59,320 nucleotides of DNA, taken from positions 1 to 59,320 of the forward strand of contig CABWZX010000004.1 of assembly GCA_902510025.1 (NCBI GenBank), given 5' to 3'. The translations under genes and the position numbers were made by a program. Shown here piece after piece: positions 15,509 to 24,211 of this stretch. Position 1 is the first letter of the stretch. The number at the start of each line of letters is the position of its first letter. The notes below the pieces were generated by a model. It saw only the letters and a list, made by a program, of their open reading frames with translations. It was not told the DNA's origin and made no database searches. The DNA comes from an uncultured Pelagibacteraceae bacterium. Its GTDB lineage: Bacteria; Pseudomonadota; Alphaproteobacteria; Pelagibacterales; AG-422-B15.

Positions 15509-16518
15509 CTACTTAAAACAAACATATAAATAGATAATAAGAATAGTATTATTGAATTTCCTTGATGAGCTAACGCTAGATACCAGGGAATATTTAAAAA
15601 TGTCATTAGAATACCAATTCCTCCTTGAATTAAAAAGACTATATCAAAAGATACAATAAGAATTAGCGTCTCATACTTTGAATTTTTATTAAAAATAATA
15701 AAATTTAAAAAAATTATTACAGATAATAGAATAAATGCGAAAGTCCTGTGAAAGAACAATATAAATTCTTTATTCTCAAAAAAACTATATAGATATCTGG
15801 TTTGAATTATTAAATCCCCTGGTACTAAATTTCCATCATAAAGAGGCCACGTATTATATAATAATCCAGAATCAGTGCCTGACACAAATGCCCCATATAA
15901 AATCTGCAAAAAAATAAGAATAAAAATTGTTAGTATAAGTTTATTTTGGATTATTAGATCTTCATTCACTCTATGTCCAAGTACAAATTTTAATAATGAG
16001 TGGAAAATTAAGCCCAAAATAATTAATGCAATAGTAAGATGCAATGAAAGACGATATTGACTAACATCAACTCTGTCTGTTAATCCGCTTTTTACCATAT
16101 ACCACCCAACTATTGCTTGGACAGCAAGTAAGAGGCCTATCAATAAAACATTGAAATAATATCCCTCTGGAATTTTCTTGCTGATTATCATGTAGATTAA
16201 TGGAGCTAGATAAATCAAGCCAATAAGTCTTGCAAAAGCTCTATGAAACCACTCCCAGAAATATATAACTTTAAATTCTGCAAGAGTCATACTGCTATTT
16301 ATCAAAATGAATTCATCAATCGTCTTATATTTATTAAATTCAATTATCCACGAGGTCTCACTGATTGGATATAGAATTCCAGTCACTGGTAGCCATTCTG
16401 TGATAGAAAGCCCAGAATCAGAGATTCTTGTATAACCCCCAATCAAAATGATAGATACAACTGAAAGGCCAAGTATAATTAACCATATTAAAAAAATATT
16501 GATTTTACCAAATAACAT
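15496..16518 (-). CDS. ctaA: Heme A synthase (COX15/CtaA)
   Basis: An inner-membrane oxidase that turns the heme O methyl group to a formyl to give heme A for aa3-type cytochrome oxidase; 340 residues with about eight membrane segments. Conserved heme-ligand histidines lie in WEWFHRAFARLIG, LSLHLTIAL, FFHRTFAF and LAHQGNSI. The N-terminal GGYTRISDSGLSITEW motif is diagnostic. It ends inside the terminator hairpin shared with metY. It is divergent from the DUF2842 gene, a frequent alphaproteobacterial neighbour. Confidence 0.96.
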   Translation of the reverse strand: MLFGKINIFLIWLIILGLSVVSIILIGGYTRISDSGLSITEWLPVTGILYPISETSWIIEFNKYKTIDEFILINSSMTLAEFKVIYFWEWFHRAFARLIGLIYLAPLIYMIISKKIPEGYYFNVLLIGLLLAVQAIVGWYMVKSGLTDRVDVSQYRLSLHLTIALIILGLIFHSLLKFVLGHRVNEDLIIQNKLILTIFILIFLQILYGAFVSGTDSGLLYNTWPLYDGNLVPGDLIIQTRYLYSFFENKEFILFFHRTFAFILLSVIIFLNFIIFNKNSKYETLILIVSFDIVFLIQGGIGILMTFLNIPWYLALAHQGNSIILFLLSIYMFVLSRKSS

Positions 16519-16527
16519 AATTAAATA
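16499..16527 (+). promoter_or_regulatory. Promoter of the DUF2842-chorismate mutase unit
   Basis: TTGATT (16499-16504) and TAAATA (16522-16527) are 17 bases apart. The -10 box ends six bases before the ATG at 16534, leaving no room for a leader. It lies within the 5' end of ctaA on the other strand. Confidence 0.45.
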
Positions 16528-16533
16528 AAAACA

Positions 16534-16731
16534 ATGAACAAATTTAAGAAAATATTAAGCATATTGATTTTTATTGTGAGCATATTCATATATTCTTTAT
16601 TAGTTATGGTTTTTTTATCAAAAATCAACTTCAATAATTGGTTTATTGAACTTATTATATACTTTACTGCAGGCATATTATGGATTTTTCCTTCAATATA
16701 TATTTTGAAACCATTTAAAAGAAATAAATGA
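16534..16731 (+). CDS. DUF2842-type small membrane protein
   Basis: A 65-residue protein with two hydrophobic segments (about 10-28 and 39-58) separated by a short polar turn, and a basic C-terminus. Size, the two-helix plan, the AGILWIFPSIYILKP segment and the position divergent from ctaA all match the alphaproteobacterial DUF2842 family. Its function is unknown; linkage to ctaA hints at cytochrome oxidase biogenesis or simply conserved synteny. Its stop overlaps the chorismate mutase start (ATGA). Confidence 0.65.
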   Translation: MNKFKKILSILIFIVSIFIYSLLVMVFLSKINFNNWFIELIIYFTAGILWIFPSIYILKPFKRNK

Positions 16732-17024
16732 ACAAAAAAGAAAAAATTAAAAAAATGAAAGAAGTCAGATCTTTGATCGATAGAATTGATGACAAAATTT
16801 TACCTTTAATGGTAAAAAGATCAAAGCTTGTAAATAAGGCTTTAGAGCTTAAATCAAAAAAAAATGAGATTATTGATAGGAAGCGTATAAATCAGATACT
16901 TAAAAAAGTAGAATCTAAATCACAAAAAATGAAGTCTAATCCAAAACTAATAAAATCTATATGGATGAATATGATTCAAAGCTTTATTGATCATGAGAGA
17001 AAAGAATTTAAAAGAAGGAAATAA
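16728..17024 (+). CDS. Chorismate mutase, AroQ type
   Basis: Isomerises chorismate to prephenate for phenylalanine and tyrosine. At 98 residues it is a free-standing, all-helical AroQ-class enzyme. The N-terminal helix pattern EVRSLIDRIDDKILPLMVKRSKL matches, including the conserved Arg and the LIDRID motif; the catalytic Lys would lie near residue 42 (ALELKSKK). It is very lysine-rich, in keeping with the base composition. It is coupled to DUF2842 by a four-base overlap and abuts rpmG, which is convergent, with no bases between the stops. Confidence 0.82.
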   Translation: MNKKEKIKKMKEVRSLIDRIDDKILPLMVKRSKLVNKALELKSKKNEIIDRKRINQILKKVESKSQKMKSNPKLIKSIWMNMIQSFIDHERKEFKRRK

Positions 17025-17216
17025 TTATTTGCTGTGGGGTGGTAATTTTTTCTCGACAAACCACTCATGTTTCTTAGTCGCAGGATTATATTTTTTCATC
17101 CTCAGTTTATCTTTAGCCTTTAAACCTGAAGTAGGCTTCTTTACGTAGTAATAGAATTTACTATCAGTTTTATCTTCAGGAACTAATCTAACTTTTACAG
17201 TAGACTTTTTTGCCAT
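17025..17216 (-). CDS. rpmG: 50S ribosomal protein L33
   Basis: Large-subunit protein L33, 63 residues. Recognisable text is MAKKSTVKVRLVP, FYYYVKKPT and KKYNPATKKHEWFVEKK. It lacks the CXXC zinc ribbon, the usual state of the proteobacterial form. The C-terminus carries a few residues (LPPHSK) beyond the typical end of about 55. It is 12 bases downstream of the MerR-like gene. Confidence 0.9.
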   Translation of the reverse strand: MAKKSTVKVRLVPEDKTDSKFYYYVKKPTSGLKAKDKLRMKKYNPATKKHEWFVEKKLPPHSK

Positions 17217-17228
17217 TTTAATTTCTTC

Positions 17229-17651
17229 TTAATCTTGGTTTAATTTTTTCTTAAGTGCAACTAGATCATTCAACACGTGCATTAGCTTCTTCCGTTTTGT
17301 TTCACTTACTGCTCGAGATGAATTGTTTATTTCATCTTGATGAATATTATTATTTTCATTATCTGTAAAGAAATTATTAGGGCTATCTTTAGTTAAAATT
17401 TTTCTTGTTCCATTCTCTTTTATTACTTTCTGGACACCTCTTATTGTATATCCATCGTTATATAATAAATATTTAATACCCTTAAGTAATTCAATATCTT
17501 CAGGTCTATAATATCTTCTACCGCCACCTCTTTTAATTGGTTTGATTTGAGCAAATTTTGTTTCCCAAAATCTCAAAACATGTTGGGGGAGAGATAAATC
17601 TTTAGAAACTTCACTTATTGTTCTAAATGCTTCGGGTGATTTAGTGTTCAT
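17229..17651 (-). CDS. MerR-family transcriptional regulator
   Basis: A 140-residue DNA-binding protein with an N-terminal MerR helix-turn-helix (about 9-78). The motifs [20 protein letters not shown] and [15 protein letters not shown] are present, plus the [12 protein letters not shown] third helix. The C-terminal half is short, polar and ends in a predicted coiled coil ([13 protein letters not shown]). There are no metal-binding Cys residues. This is the standard ihfA-adjacent MerR of Alphaproteobacteria; its target and signal are unknown. It is 11 bases after ihfA and probably co-transcribed. Confidence 0.88.
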   Translation of the reverse strand: MNTKSPEAFRTISEVSKDLSLPQHVLRFWETKFAQIKPIKRGGGRRYYRPEDIELLKGIKYLLYNDGYTIRGVQKVIKENGTRKILTKDSPNNFFTDNENNNIHQDEINNSSRAVSETKRKKLMHVLNDLVALKKKLNQD

Positions 17652-17662
17652 AAAAAAAATTC

Positions 17663-17977
17663 CTAAACATTTGATCCAGTTAGTTTATTTTTTGCATCAA
17701 CTTTTGACTTTAAAACATTTGATGCTCTAAATGTAACTACATTTCGAGCTGTGATTGGGACTTCTTCTCCTGTTTTTGGATTTCTTCCAATTCTCTCTTT
17801 TTTACCCCTTACTATAAAAGTACCAAAAGATGATATTTTAACATCTTTTCCACTTATCAAGCTTTTTAAAATTTCATTAAAAACTGAATCTACTAATGAC
17901 GCTGACTCATTTCGAGATAAACCTACATTCTTAAATACTGCTTCACTTAAAGAAGACCTTGTTGTCGTTTTCTCCAT
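17663..17977 (-). CDS. ihfA: Integration host factor, alpha subunit
   Basis: A DNA-bending nucleoid protein, 104 residues, that pairs with IhfB. HU/IHF signature [21 protein letters not shown] spans about 70-90; the beta arms and the Pro that intercalates DNA are in this block. The alpha assignment rests on the sequence near the arm and on the plsX/MerR neighbourhood. A promoter with a perfect -10 box ends seven bases before the ATG. The expected fabH between plsX and ihfA is absent. Confidence 0.93.
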   Translation of the reverse strand: MEKTTTRSSLSEAVFKNVGLSRNESASLVDSVFNEILKSLISGKDVKISSFGTFIVRGKKERIGRNPKTGEEVPITARNVVTFRASNVLKSKVDAKNKLTGSNV

Positions 17978-17984
17978 TATGAAA

Positions 17985-18013
17985 ATTATATGTAATAAAA
18001 TCTAATCTAACAA
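17985..18013 (-). promoter_or_regulatory. Sigma-70 promoter of ihfA
   Basis: On the minus strand TTGTTA (18013-18008), 17-base spacer, perfect TATAAT (17990-17985), then seven bases to the ATG. The best example here of a promoter that implies a leaderless mRNA. Confidence 0.65.
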
Positions 18014-18043
18014 CATATTATTGTAAATAATGGCATAAAATTT

Positions 18044-19069
18044 CTATGTTTTCATAGTCTTAGAAATATATCTTTTGATTTTTTCATTAACATTATTCTG
18101 AACTAATGAATATATGATGTCTGCTGCATAAGATATTCCCATGTGCTCTGAGCTTCCATGACATTTTATTACTGGAGAATTTAAACCTATCAATATGCCG
18201 CAGTTATGGATCCTAGGATCAAGCCTTTCATTAACTGATTTTAGCGCTAGGGACGAAAATAAGTATCCTAATTTTGAAACAACTGAACTCTTAAATCCAT
18301 TATTGAGGTATGTCTGTATCATTTTAGCAGTTCCTTCTGCTGTCTTTAAGGCGACATTTCCAGTAAACCCATCAGTTACAACAACATTGGTTCTTCCAAT
18401 AGAAATATCATTTCCTTCAACGTAGCCATAAAAATTAATTATAGATTCATCAGAAAGTTTTTTTAAGGTCTCAGATGCCGCCTGAACAATCTCATTTCCC
18501 TTATTTTCTTCAACTCCAACATTTAAAAGTCCAACAGATGGGTTTTCAATTTTAAATAAAATTGAGGCTAAGCTTGAACCTAGAATTGCATTGTCTAACA
18601 AATATCTAGCGTCATTTTTTGTATTAGCGCCTAGATCAAGAATTATTGATTCACTTTTTAAATTAGGCCAAATAGATGCAATTGCAGGTCTTTTAATTTC
18701 ATCTATCGTCTTAACATAAAGTAAAGATAAAGCCATTAGTGCTCCAGTATTGCCACAAGATAATAAAGAATCTGATGTTCCATTAACAACCGATTGTATT
18801 GCTTTTGCCATACTAGATTCAGTCTTTTGTTTAATCACTTCAGCAGGTTTGTCTGACATTAAAACTTCTTGCTCACAATCAATAATCTCTGAGTTTTTAT
18901 ATAATGAACTATATTTATCTAATTCACTCTTTATAGAATTTTCATGTCCAAACAAATAAAAAGAATAATTATCATTTCTTAAAGAAGATTCATTCAGTCC
19001 TAATATAATCTCAGACAGTGAAGTTTCACTTCCCAATGTATCAACAGATAGTTTAATATTTTTATTCAA
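18044..19069 (-). CDS. plsX: Phosphate acyltransferase PlsX
   Basis: Makes acyl-phosphate from acyl-ACP for membrane phospholipid synthesis, feeding PlsY (encoded at 52029). It has the usual length of 341 residues. The SCGNTGALMALS motif near 108, ILDLGANTK near 150 and VTDGFTGNVALKT near 240 are characteristic. The N-terminal DAMGGD-type motif is altered to VDTLGSE here, a departure worth noting though the rest is intact. It follows the CBP3 chaperone gene by five bases. Confidence 0.94.
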   Translation of the reverse strand: MNKNIKLSVDTLGSETSLSEIILGLNESSLRNDNYSFYLFGHENSIKSELDKYSSLYKNSEIIDCEQEVLMSDKPAEVIKQKTESSMAKAIQSVVNGTSDSLLSCGNTGALMALSLLYVKTIDEIKRPAIASIWPNLKSESIILDLGANTKNDARYLLDNAILGSSLASILFKIENPSVGLLNVGVEENKGNEIVQAASETLKKLSDESIINFYGYVEGNDISIGRTNVVVTDGFTGNVALKTAEGTAKMIQTYLNNGFKSSVVSKLGYLFSSLALKSVNERLDPRIHNCGILIGLNSPVIKCHGSSEHMGISYAADIIYSLVQNNVNEKIKRYISKTMKT

Positions 19070-19074
19070 TTTAG

Positions 19075-19623
19075 CTAAACTTTAATTTCGTTAATATTAG
19101 TAAACTCAAAATTAATCTTGATATTTTTTTCCAAAGCAGATTCTTTAAAAAAATGAATATTCTTCAACAAATAATCAATGAAGAAATTTATTTTTTCTGA
19201 AGATACTCTCTTGTCTTTATAGATATTGTCTTTAACAGTGTTAAACAATTTTTCTTTGTTATTTTGCTCCCTATACATCTGAACGCCCTGACTATAATTT
19301 GATATCCTACCATAAAAGGCAGATATAAAAACTTTCATTTTTTTATTTACCGAAACGTCACCAAATCCCATCTCTCTTAAATTGTTTTCAAAGTCTTGAA
19401 ACATAAAGTCAAATAGTTTTTGAGGTATCGGACTATTATTGATTCCTGATTCTCTGAAGAATTGAAAAATCATAAATGAATGAAAAATAATTAAATCAAA
19501 ACGTGACTCAAGAGTGTCATCTACTTCTTTATCAATATAAAAAAATTTTAATCTCGATCTTTTGATCACATTCTGATAAATTTTTTCAATTAATATTGAA
19601 TTATTTTTCCTACTGAATATCAT
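19075..19623 (-). CDS. Ubiquinol-cytochrome c chaperone (CBP3 family)
   Basis: Assembly factor for cytochrome b of the bc1 complex, related to mitochondrial Cbp3; 182 residues. The conserved central text FDLIIFHSFMIFQFF (about 58-72), the QKLFDFMFQDFENNLREMG segment (about 85-103) and FISAFYGRISNY (about 118-130) match the family. No membrane segment is seen. The family is confined to Alphaproteobacteria and mitochondria, so it is a lineage marker. It is divergent from bamE and upstream of plsX; the DUF177 gene often found between is missing. Confidence 0.86.
   Translation of the reverse strand: MIFSRKNNSILIEKIYQNVIKRSRLKFFYIDKEVDDTLESRFDLIIFHSFMIFQFFRESGINNSPIPQKLFDFMFQDFENNLREMGFGDVSVNKKMKVFISAFYGRISNYSQGVQMYREQNNKEKLFNTVKDNIYKDKRVSSEKINFFIDYLLKNIHFFKESALEKNIKINFEFTNINEIKV
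19596..19623 (+). promoter_or_regulatory. Promoter of bamE
   Basis: TTGAAT (19596-19601), 16-base spacer, TATCAT (19618-19623), then eight bases to the ATG at 19632. The -10 box overlaps the start codon of the divergent CBP3 gene. Confidence 0.45.
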
Positions 19624-19631
19624 CTTATTAA

Positions 19632-20072
19632 ATGTATAGGTTCATAATATATCTACTATTTGTATTGTTTGTATATAGTTGTTCTCCTATAAACAAACAA
19701 CATGGGTTTTCCGCAGATGACATAATCAATAACTCAGCGGAAATGGAAAAACTAGCAGTTAGTGACACAAAGACACATAAGAATCATATTCTTGATACAT
19801 TAGGCTCACCTTCCGTAAAGATCCAAGACGTAGATGATGTATGGATATATCTTTTATCTGTAAAAGAAGAAAAAGTATTTGAAGATGATGAAATTAATTT
19901 TCAACATGTGTATCGCTTTCAATTTGACAGCAATGGATACTTGATAAAATCTGATATACTTGATAAAAGCAATTTTAACCAGATTGCATTCTCTAAAGAA
20001 GAAACAACGATCACTAGAGACGCTTATAGTATCTCAAATCAAATTTACGATGCCTTTACAAAAGGGAGGTAA
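19632..20072 (+). CDS. bamE: Outer-membrane assembly lipoprotein BamE (SmpA/OmlA)
   Basis: A small accessory lipoprotein of the BAM complex that inserts outer-membrane proteins; 146 residues. The signal peptide ends VYSC with the lipidated Cys at about 17. The SmpA/OmlA fold is visible as HILDTLGSPSVK (the family's conserved Leu-Gly-x-Pro helix turn), followed by WIYLLS and HVYRFQFDSNGYL strands. It is divergent from CBP3, the usual alphaproteobacterial arrangement, and convergent with hppA, one base away. Confidence 0.9.
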   Translation: MYRFIIYLLFVLFVYSCSPINKQHGFSADDIINNSAEMEKLAVSDTKTHKNHILDTLGSPSVKIQDVDDVWIYLLSVKEEKVFEDDEINFQHVYRFQFDSNGYLIKSDILDKSNFNQIAFSKEETTITRDAYSISNQIYDAFTKGR

Positions 20073-20073
20073 A

Positions 20074-22137
20074 TTATAAAGCTGCGAGCAATAAGAGAGC
20101 TACTATATTTGTAATCTTAATCATAGGATTTACCGCAGGGCCAGCAGTATCTTTATATGGATCTCCTACAGTGTCTCCAGTAACTGCAGCTTTATGTGCT
20201 TCCGATCCCTTCCCACCATAATTTCCATCCTCAACATATTTTTTTGCATTATCCCATGCTCCACCGCCTGCAGTCATCGATATAGCTACAAATACACCAG
20301 TAACAATTACACCTAACAGCATTGCACCTAAAGCTGAAACAGCTGCATTCTGATCTGCTACAAAAGAAACTACAAAATATAATACTATTGGTGATAGAAC
20401 TGGAAGCATTGAAGGAATAACCATTTCTTTAATTGCAGACTTTGTTAGCAAGTCTACAGATTTTGAATAATCAGGCTTAGACTCGCCTGACATAATCCCA
20501 GGGTTATCTGCAAACTGCTGCCTAACTTCTTCTACAACTGCTCCACCAGCTCTTCCAACAGCCATCATCCCCATTGATCCAAAGAGATATGGCAACAAAC
20601 CACCAATTAATAATCCAACAACAACATAAGGATTTTCAAGGCTGAAGTTTGGTGTGATATGACTTAGATGATCCGTTTTAAGATCATTAACGTATGCTGC
20701 AAAAAGAACTAGAGCACCCAAACCAGCTGATCCAATTGCATACCCTTTAGTAACAGCTTTAGTTGTGTTTCCTACTGCGTCTAATGCATCAGTAGTTTTT
20801 CTTACACTTTCATCAAGATTGGACATTTCAGCAATGCCACCTGCATTGTCTGTTACTGGTCCATATGCATCAAGTGCTACAACCATTCCAGCCAATCCAA
20901 GCATTGAAGTTACTGCAATTGCAATACCAAAAAGACCTGCAAGTTGGAATGTTAAGACAATTCCTATCACAATGACAATTGCAGGAAGTGCAGTCGCCTC
21001 CATAGAAACAGCCAAGCCTTGAATAACATTTGTTCCATGTCCTGTGGTTGAAGCCTTTGCAATACTTTGTACAGGTCTATAGTTAGTCCCTGTATAATAT
21101 TCAGTAATCCAAATAAGAAGTCCTGTAATTACTAATCCAATAATTGCACAAACATATAATGACATTCCAGTAAAGCTTGCATTGCTAATATCACCAAATC
21201 CAATAACTTTCTGAGTAACTGGATACATGAATACAAGTGAAAGTACAGAAGATGCAATAAATCCCTTATAAAGTGCTCCCATAATACTTTCTGATTTACC
21301 AAGTCTTACAAAGAAAGTTCCGATAATTGACGCTATCAAACAACTTCCACATATAGCCATTGGATAAATAAGCATTGATGATGAGCCTGGGAAAAAAATC
21401 ATTGCAAGTACCATTGTTGCTACAACTGTAACTGCATATGTTTCAAATAAATCTGCTGCCATTCCAGCACAGTCACCTACATTATCTCCAACATTGTCAG
21501 CGATCACGGCAGGATTACGTGGATCATCTTCTGGTATTCCAGCCTCTACTTTTCCTACAAGATCAGCTCCAACATCTGCACCCTTAGTAAAAATACCTCC
21601 ACCAAGTCTTGCGAAAATCGAAATTAAAGAAGCACCAAATCCTAAACCTACAAGTGAATTTTTTAGAATACTTTCATCAACTGAATAACTTACTAAAACC
21701 ATATAATAAACTGAAATTGAAAGTAGAGCTAAGCCAGCAACAAGCATACCTGTGACTGCTCCAGCTTTAAATGCAACATTTAACCCTTGGGCCAAACCTT
21801 TGGATGCTGCTTGAGCAGTTCTAACATTTGCTCTTACAGATATAATCATTCCTATATATCCTGCAGCACCTGATAAAATTGCTCCTATAAGATATCCGCC
21901 AACAACCCAAATGTTTCCAAAAGGAGATAAAAAGAGTAATACACAGATTATAGCACCAACAATTGCAATGGTAGTATACTGCCTGTTTAAATAAGCTTGT
22001 GCACCGACTTGAATTGCAGATGAAATCTCTTGCATTTTTTCGTTGCCAGCATCCGATTTAAGAACTGAATTTCCAGCCCAAAAACCATAAATTAATGAAA
22101 GTATTCCTGTAAATATTATGAGGTAGATTTCAATCAT
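20074..22137 (-). CDS. hppA: Membrane-bound proton-translocating pyrophosphatase, K+-independent type
   Basis: An integral membrane pump coupling pyrophosphate hydrolysis to H+ export; 687 residues, about 16 membrane segments. The substrate motifs [18 protein letters not shown] and [19 protein letters not shown] are intact, as is the C-terminal [13 protein letters not shown]. At the diagnostic position NTTKAVTKG has Lys where K+-dependent enzymes have Ala, so this should be the K+-independent form. It has a Shine-Dalgarno AAGGA. It would recover energy from biosynthetic pyrophosphate in a nutrient-limited cell. Confidence 0.96.
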   Translation of the reverse strand: MIEIYLIIFTGILSLIYGFWAGNSVLKSDAGNEKMQEISSAIQVGAQAYLNRQYTTIAIVGAIICVLLFLSPFGNIWVVGGYLIGAILSGAAGYIGMIISVRANVRTAQAASKGLAQGLNVAFKAGAVTGMLVAGLALLSISVYYMVLVSYSVDESILKNSLVGLGFGASLISIFARLGGGIFTKGADVGADLVGKVEAGIPEDDPRNPAVIADNVGDNVGDCAGMAADLFETYAVTVVATMVLAMIFFPGSSSMLIYPMAICGSCLIASIIGTFFVRLGKSESIMGALYKGFIASSVLSLVFMYPVTQKVIGFGDISNASFTGMSLYVCAIIGLVITGLLIWITEYYTGTNYRPVQSIAKASTTGHGTNVIQGLAVSMEATALPAIVIVIGIVLTFQLAGLFGIAIAVTSMLGLAGMVVALDAYGPVTDNAGGIAEMSNLDESVRKTTDALDAVGNTTKAVTKGYAIGSAGLGALVLFAAYVNDLKTDHLSHITPNFSLENPYVVVGLLIGGLLPYLFGSMGMMAVGRAGGAVVEEVRQQFADNPGIMSGESKPDYSKSVDLLTKSAIKEMVIPSMLPVLSPIVLYFVVSFVADQNAAVSALGAMLLGVIVTGVFVAISMTAGGGAWDNAKKYVEDGNYGGKGSEAHKAAVTGDTVGDPYKDTAGPAVNPMIKITNIVALLLLAAL

Positions 22138-22173
22138 ATTGTGTTATTCCTTTTTATCCTTTGATGCAGCAAA

Positions 22174-22191
22174 ATGCCAAAAAAATGGCAT
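22174..22191 (-). terminator. Possible terminator of the rib-nusB operon
   Basis: A short hairpin, ATGCCA (22174-22179) with TGGCAT (22186-22191), followed on the minus strand by TTTT. It lies 35 bases after the nusB stop and before hppA. The stem is only six pairs, so strength is doubtful. Confidence 0.4.
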
Positions 22192-22225
22192 TTATGCAAC
22201 TTTTATTTTAGTGAATTCCTAAGTT

Positions 22226-22645
22226 CTAAATATTATCCAATACTCCATTTAATAGTCCTATCTCTTTTCCAGAGAAGAACTTGTCCGCAATCAATAAATA
22301 CTCAGAAATTACTACTTTCTTTGAAATTTCAGCACCATATTTTAGCTCATAAATAGCTGGATGGAATATTGCTAATAAAAGCGGGTCAATCTTATCAATC
22401 TTGTTCTTATTAGATAAAGCATGATTGAGATCATTATCTATCCGATTTAGGTTATCTTGAACTCCATGAAATATTTTATCAGCAAAGTTTAAATTTGATT
22501 TAGATATAGAATGCTTATATTCAGAGTTTTCTATTATTTGCTTAAAAATATCTTGAATAAAAGAACTCTTCGCATCCTTGTTAATTGATAACTGATATAA
22601 TGCCTGAACTACTAAAAGTCTTTGTAAAGATTTGATATTAGACAT
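22226..22645 (-). CDS. nusB: Transcription antitermination factor NusB
   Basis: A small all-helical factor that with NusE binds boxA RNA in rRNA transcription; 139 residues. The N-terminal LQRLLVVQALYQLSI (about 6-20) and the C-terminal DPLLLAIFHPAIYELKYG, VVISEYLLIADKFF and LLNGVLDNI segments match the family. It is the last gene of the riboflavin cluster and overlaps ribH by eight bases, as is common in Alphaproteobacteria. Confidence 0.9.
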   Translation of the reverse strand: MSNIKSLQRLLVVQALYQLSINKDAKSSFIQDIFKQIIENSEYKHSISKSNLNFADKIFHGVQDNLNRIDNDLNHALSNKNKIDKIDPLLLAIFHPAIYELKYGAEISKKVVISEYLLIADKFFSGKEIGLLNGVLDNI

Positions 22646-23069
22646 CTTCGTATGAAGGCAGATTTCTCAGAACTGAAATAACCGCATCAATAGTCTCTAC
22701 TGGTTTTTTTTCATATCTTGCTTTCACCTGATCCATATTTTCGCAAGTTAAAATTCCATTTCCAATTGGAATTTTCTTACTCATAGATAAGGACATGATT
22801 CCGTCTATTATAGAAGACGAAATAAAATCAAAGTGCTTTGTTTCACCTCTAATAATACATCCAAGAGCAATAATACCGTCATATTTTTGAATCCTCTCAT
22901 CATCAAACATAGATAATAATGTAGGAATCTCAAATGAGCCACTTACCCTACTAACTTCATAAGAATATTCTTTTTGATCTAAGTAGTTTTTTGCTTTATC
23001 AATCATAACATCAGCAATATCTTTATAGAAATCTGCACAAACAATTAGAAAATTTAGTTTTTTTGTCAT
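22638..23069 (-). CDS. ribH: 6,7-dimethyl-8-ribityllumazine synthase
   Basis: Condenses the ribityl-aminopyrimidine with dihydroxybutanone phosphate in riboflavin synthesis; 143 residues. The motifs SGSFEIPTLL (about 44-53), ALGCIIRGETKHFDFI (about 70-85, with the catalytic His) and PIGNGILTCENMDQV (about 100-114) are intact. It sits between ribBA and nusB with a four-base gap to ribBA. Confidence 0.95.
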   Translation of the reverse strand: MTKKLNFLIVCADFYKDIADVMIDKAKNYLDQKEYSYEVSRVSGSFEIPTLLSMFDDERIQKYDGIIALGCIIRGETKHFDFISSSIIDGIMSLSMSKKIPIGNGILTCENMDQVKARYEKKPVETIDAVISVLRNLPSYEDV

Positions 23070-23073
23070 TTTT

Positions 23074-24201
23074 TTAGTTTAATTCACTAAGTAATCTTGT
23101 TTCAATAATTTCAATATTATATGCCTCTAATCCAATAAATTTCCAATCTGTATTTGTTAGCAAGATCATTTTTTTTACACCTAGCTCACTTAGAATCTGA
23201 GCACCCATGCCAAAAATCCTCAATTCTAATTTTTCCTCTTGAGCATTTTTTTCATCTTTAGAGTTATCATCTTGTAAAGCAGCTAGTTGACTAATAGCAG
23301 ATGATCCACTGTCACGTACAAGAATAAGAATACCTCTACCTTCTTTTGATATTTCTTTAATTGATTTACGTAAAGATTCATCATTGCTTCCATAGTCTCC
23401 TAAAAGGTTCTCGAAATAGTCAGTTACGTGAACTCGAACTAAAATTGGATTTCCGTCATCAATTTCTCCTTTCGATAAAACAATCTGCTCAGTTTTATCA
23501 AAAGACGACTCATAGATTTTTATGTCAAAATCTTCTCCTGATTTAAGAGTTATTTTAGACTCATATGACTTATTTAAAAAATTATCTTTATGTCTTCGAT
23601 ATGCAATCAAATCAACAATTTTTCCAATTTTAATATTATGTTTTTCTGAAAACTTTATTAAATCTGGAATACGTGCCATTGTACCGTCATCATTCATTAT
23701 TTCACAAATAACCCCTGCTGGAATCAATCCTGCTAACCTGGAAAGATCAACTGATGCTTCAGTATGTCCTGCTCTTACTAACACTCCCCCATCACGTGCA
23801 ACTAATGGGAAAACATGACCCGGACTCATAATATCATCTTTTGTTTTGTTGCTATTAATCGCAGTTTGTATTGTAATTGCTCTGTCTTGTGCGGAGATTC
23901 CTGTAGTAACACCTTCTTTAGCTTCTATTGAAATAGTAAATGCAGTTGTATCTCTAGTATCATTATTTTGTGACATTAAAGGCAAATTTAATTCCTGAAC
24001 TCTTTTTTCTGTTAATGTAAGACAAATTAAACCTCTTCCATGAGTTGCCATAAAATTTATAGCTTTGTCATCAACTTTTTGCGCAGGAATAATTAAATCT
24101 CCTTCATTTTCACGGTCTTCGTCATCTACCATGATGACCATTTTTCCCATTTGAAGATCATCGATGATTTCTTCTATTGAAGATATAAATTTTTGATTCA
24201 T
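23074..24201 (-). CDS. ribB: DHBP synthase with a degenerate GTP cyclohydrolase II-like domain
   Basis: The N-terminal domain (about 1-200) is 3,4-dihydroxy-2-butanone-4-phosphate synthase: VDDEDRENEGDLI, THGRGLICL, DTTAFTIS and GHTEASVDL carry its acidic metal ligands and substrate loops. The C-terminal domain (about 205-375) has the GTP cyclohydrolase II fold in outline, but the zinc cysteines are gone: the expected Cys-rich loop reads VHVTDYFENLLGDYG. It should therefore not open GTP, a state known for many alphaproteobacterial RibBA-like proteins. A separate GTP cyclohydrolase must be encoded elsewhere. Total length is 375. Confidence 0.9.
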   Translation of the reverse strand: MNQKFISSIEEIIDDLQMGKMVIMVDDEDRENEGDLIIPAQKVDDKAINFMATHGRGLICLTLTEKRVQELNLPLMSQNNDTRDTTAFTISIEAKEGVTTGISAQDRAITIQTAINSNKTKDDIMSPGHVFPLVARDGGVLVRAGHTEASVDLSRLAGLIPAGVICEIMNDDGTMARIPDLIKFSEKHNIKIGKIVDLIAYRRHKDNFLNKSYESKITLKSGEDFDIKIYESSFDKTEQIVLSKGEIDDGNPILVRVHVTDYFENLLGDYGSNDESLRKSIKEISKEGRGILILVRDSGSSAISQLAALQDDNSKDEKNAQEEKLELRIFGMGAQILSELGVKKMILLTNTDWKFIGLEAYNIEIIETRLLSELN

Positions 24202-24211
24202 ATATTGAATG

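Noticed and set aside
20765-21022. Long plus-strand open frames opposite hppA, rich in Ser, Pro and Ala
   Set aside because: They are the antisense of Gly/Ala-rich pyrophosphatase codons, a common artefact.
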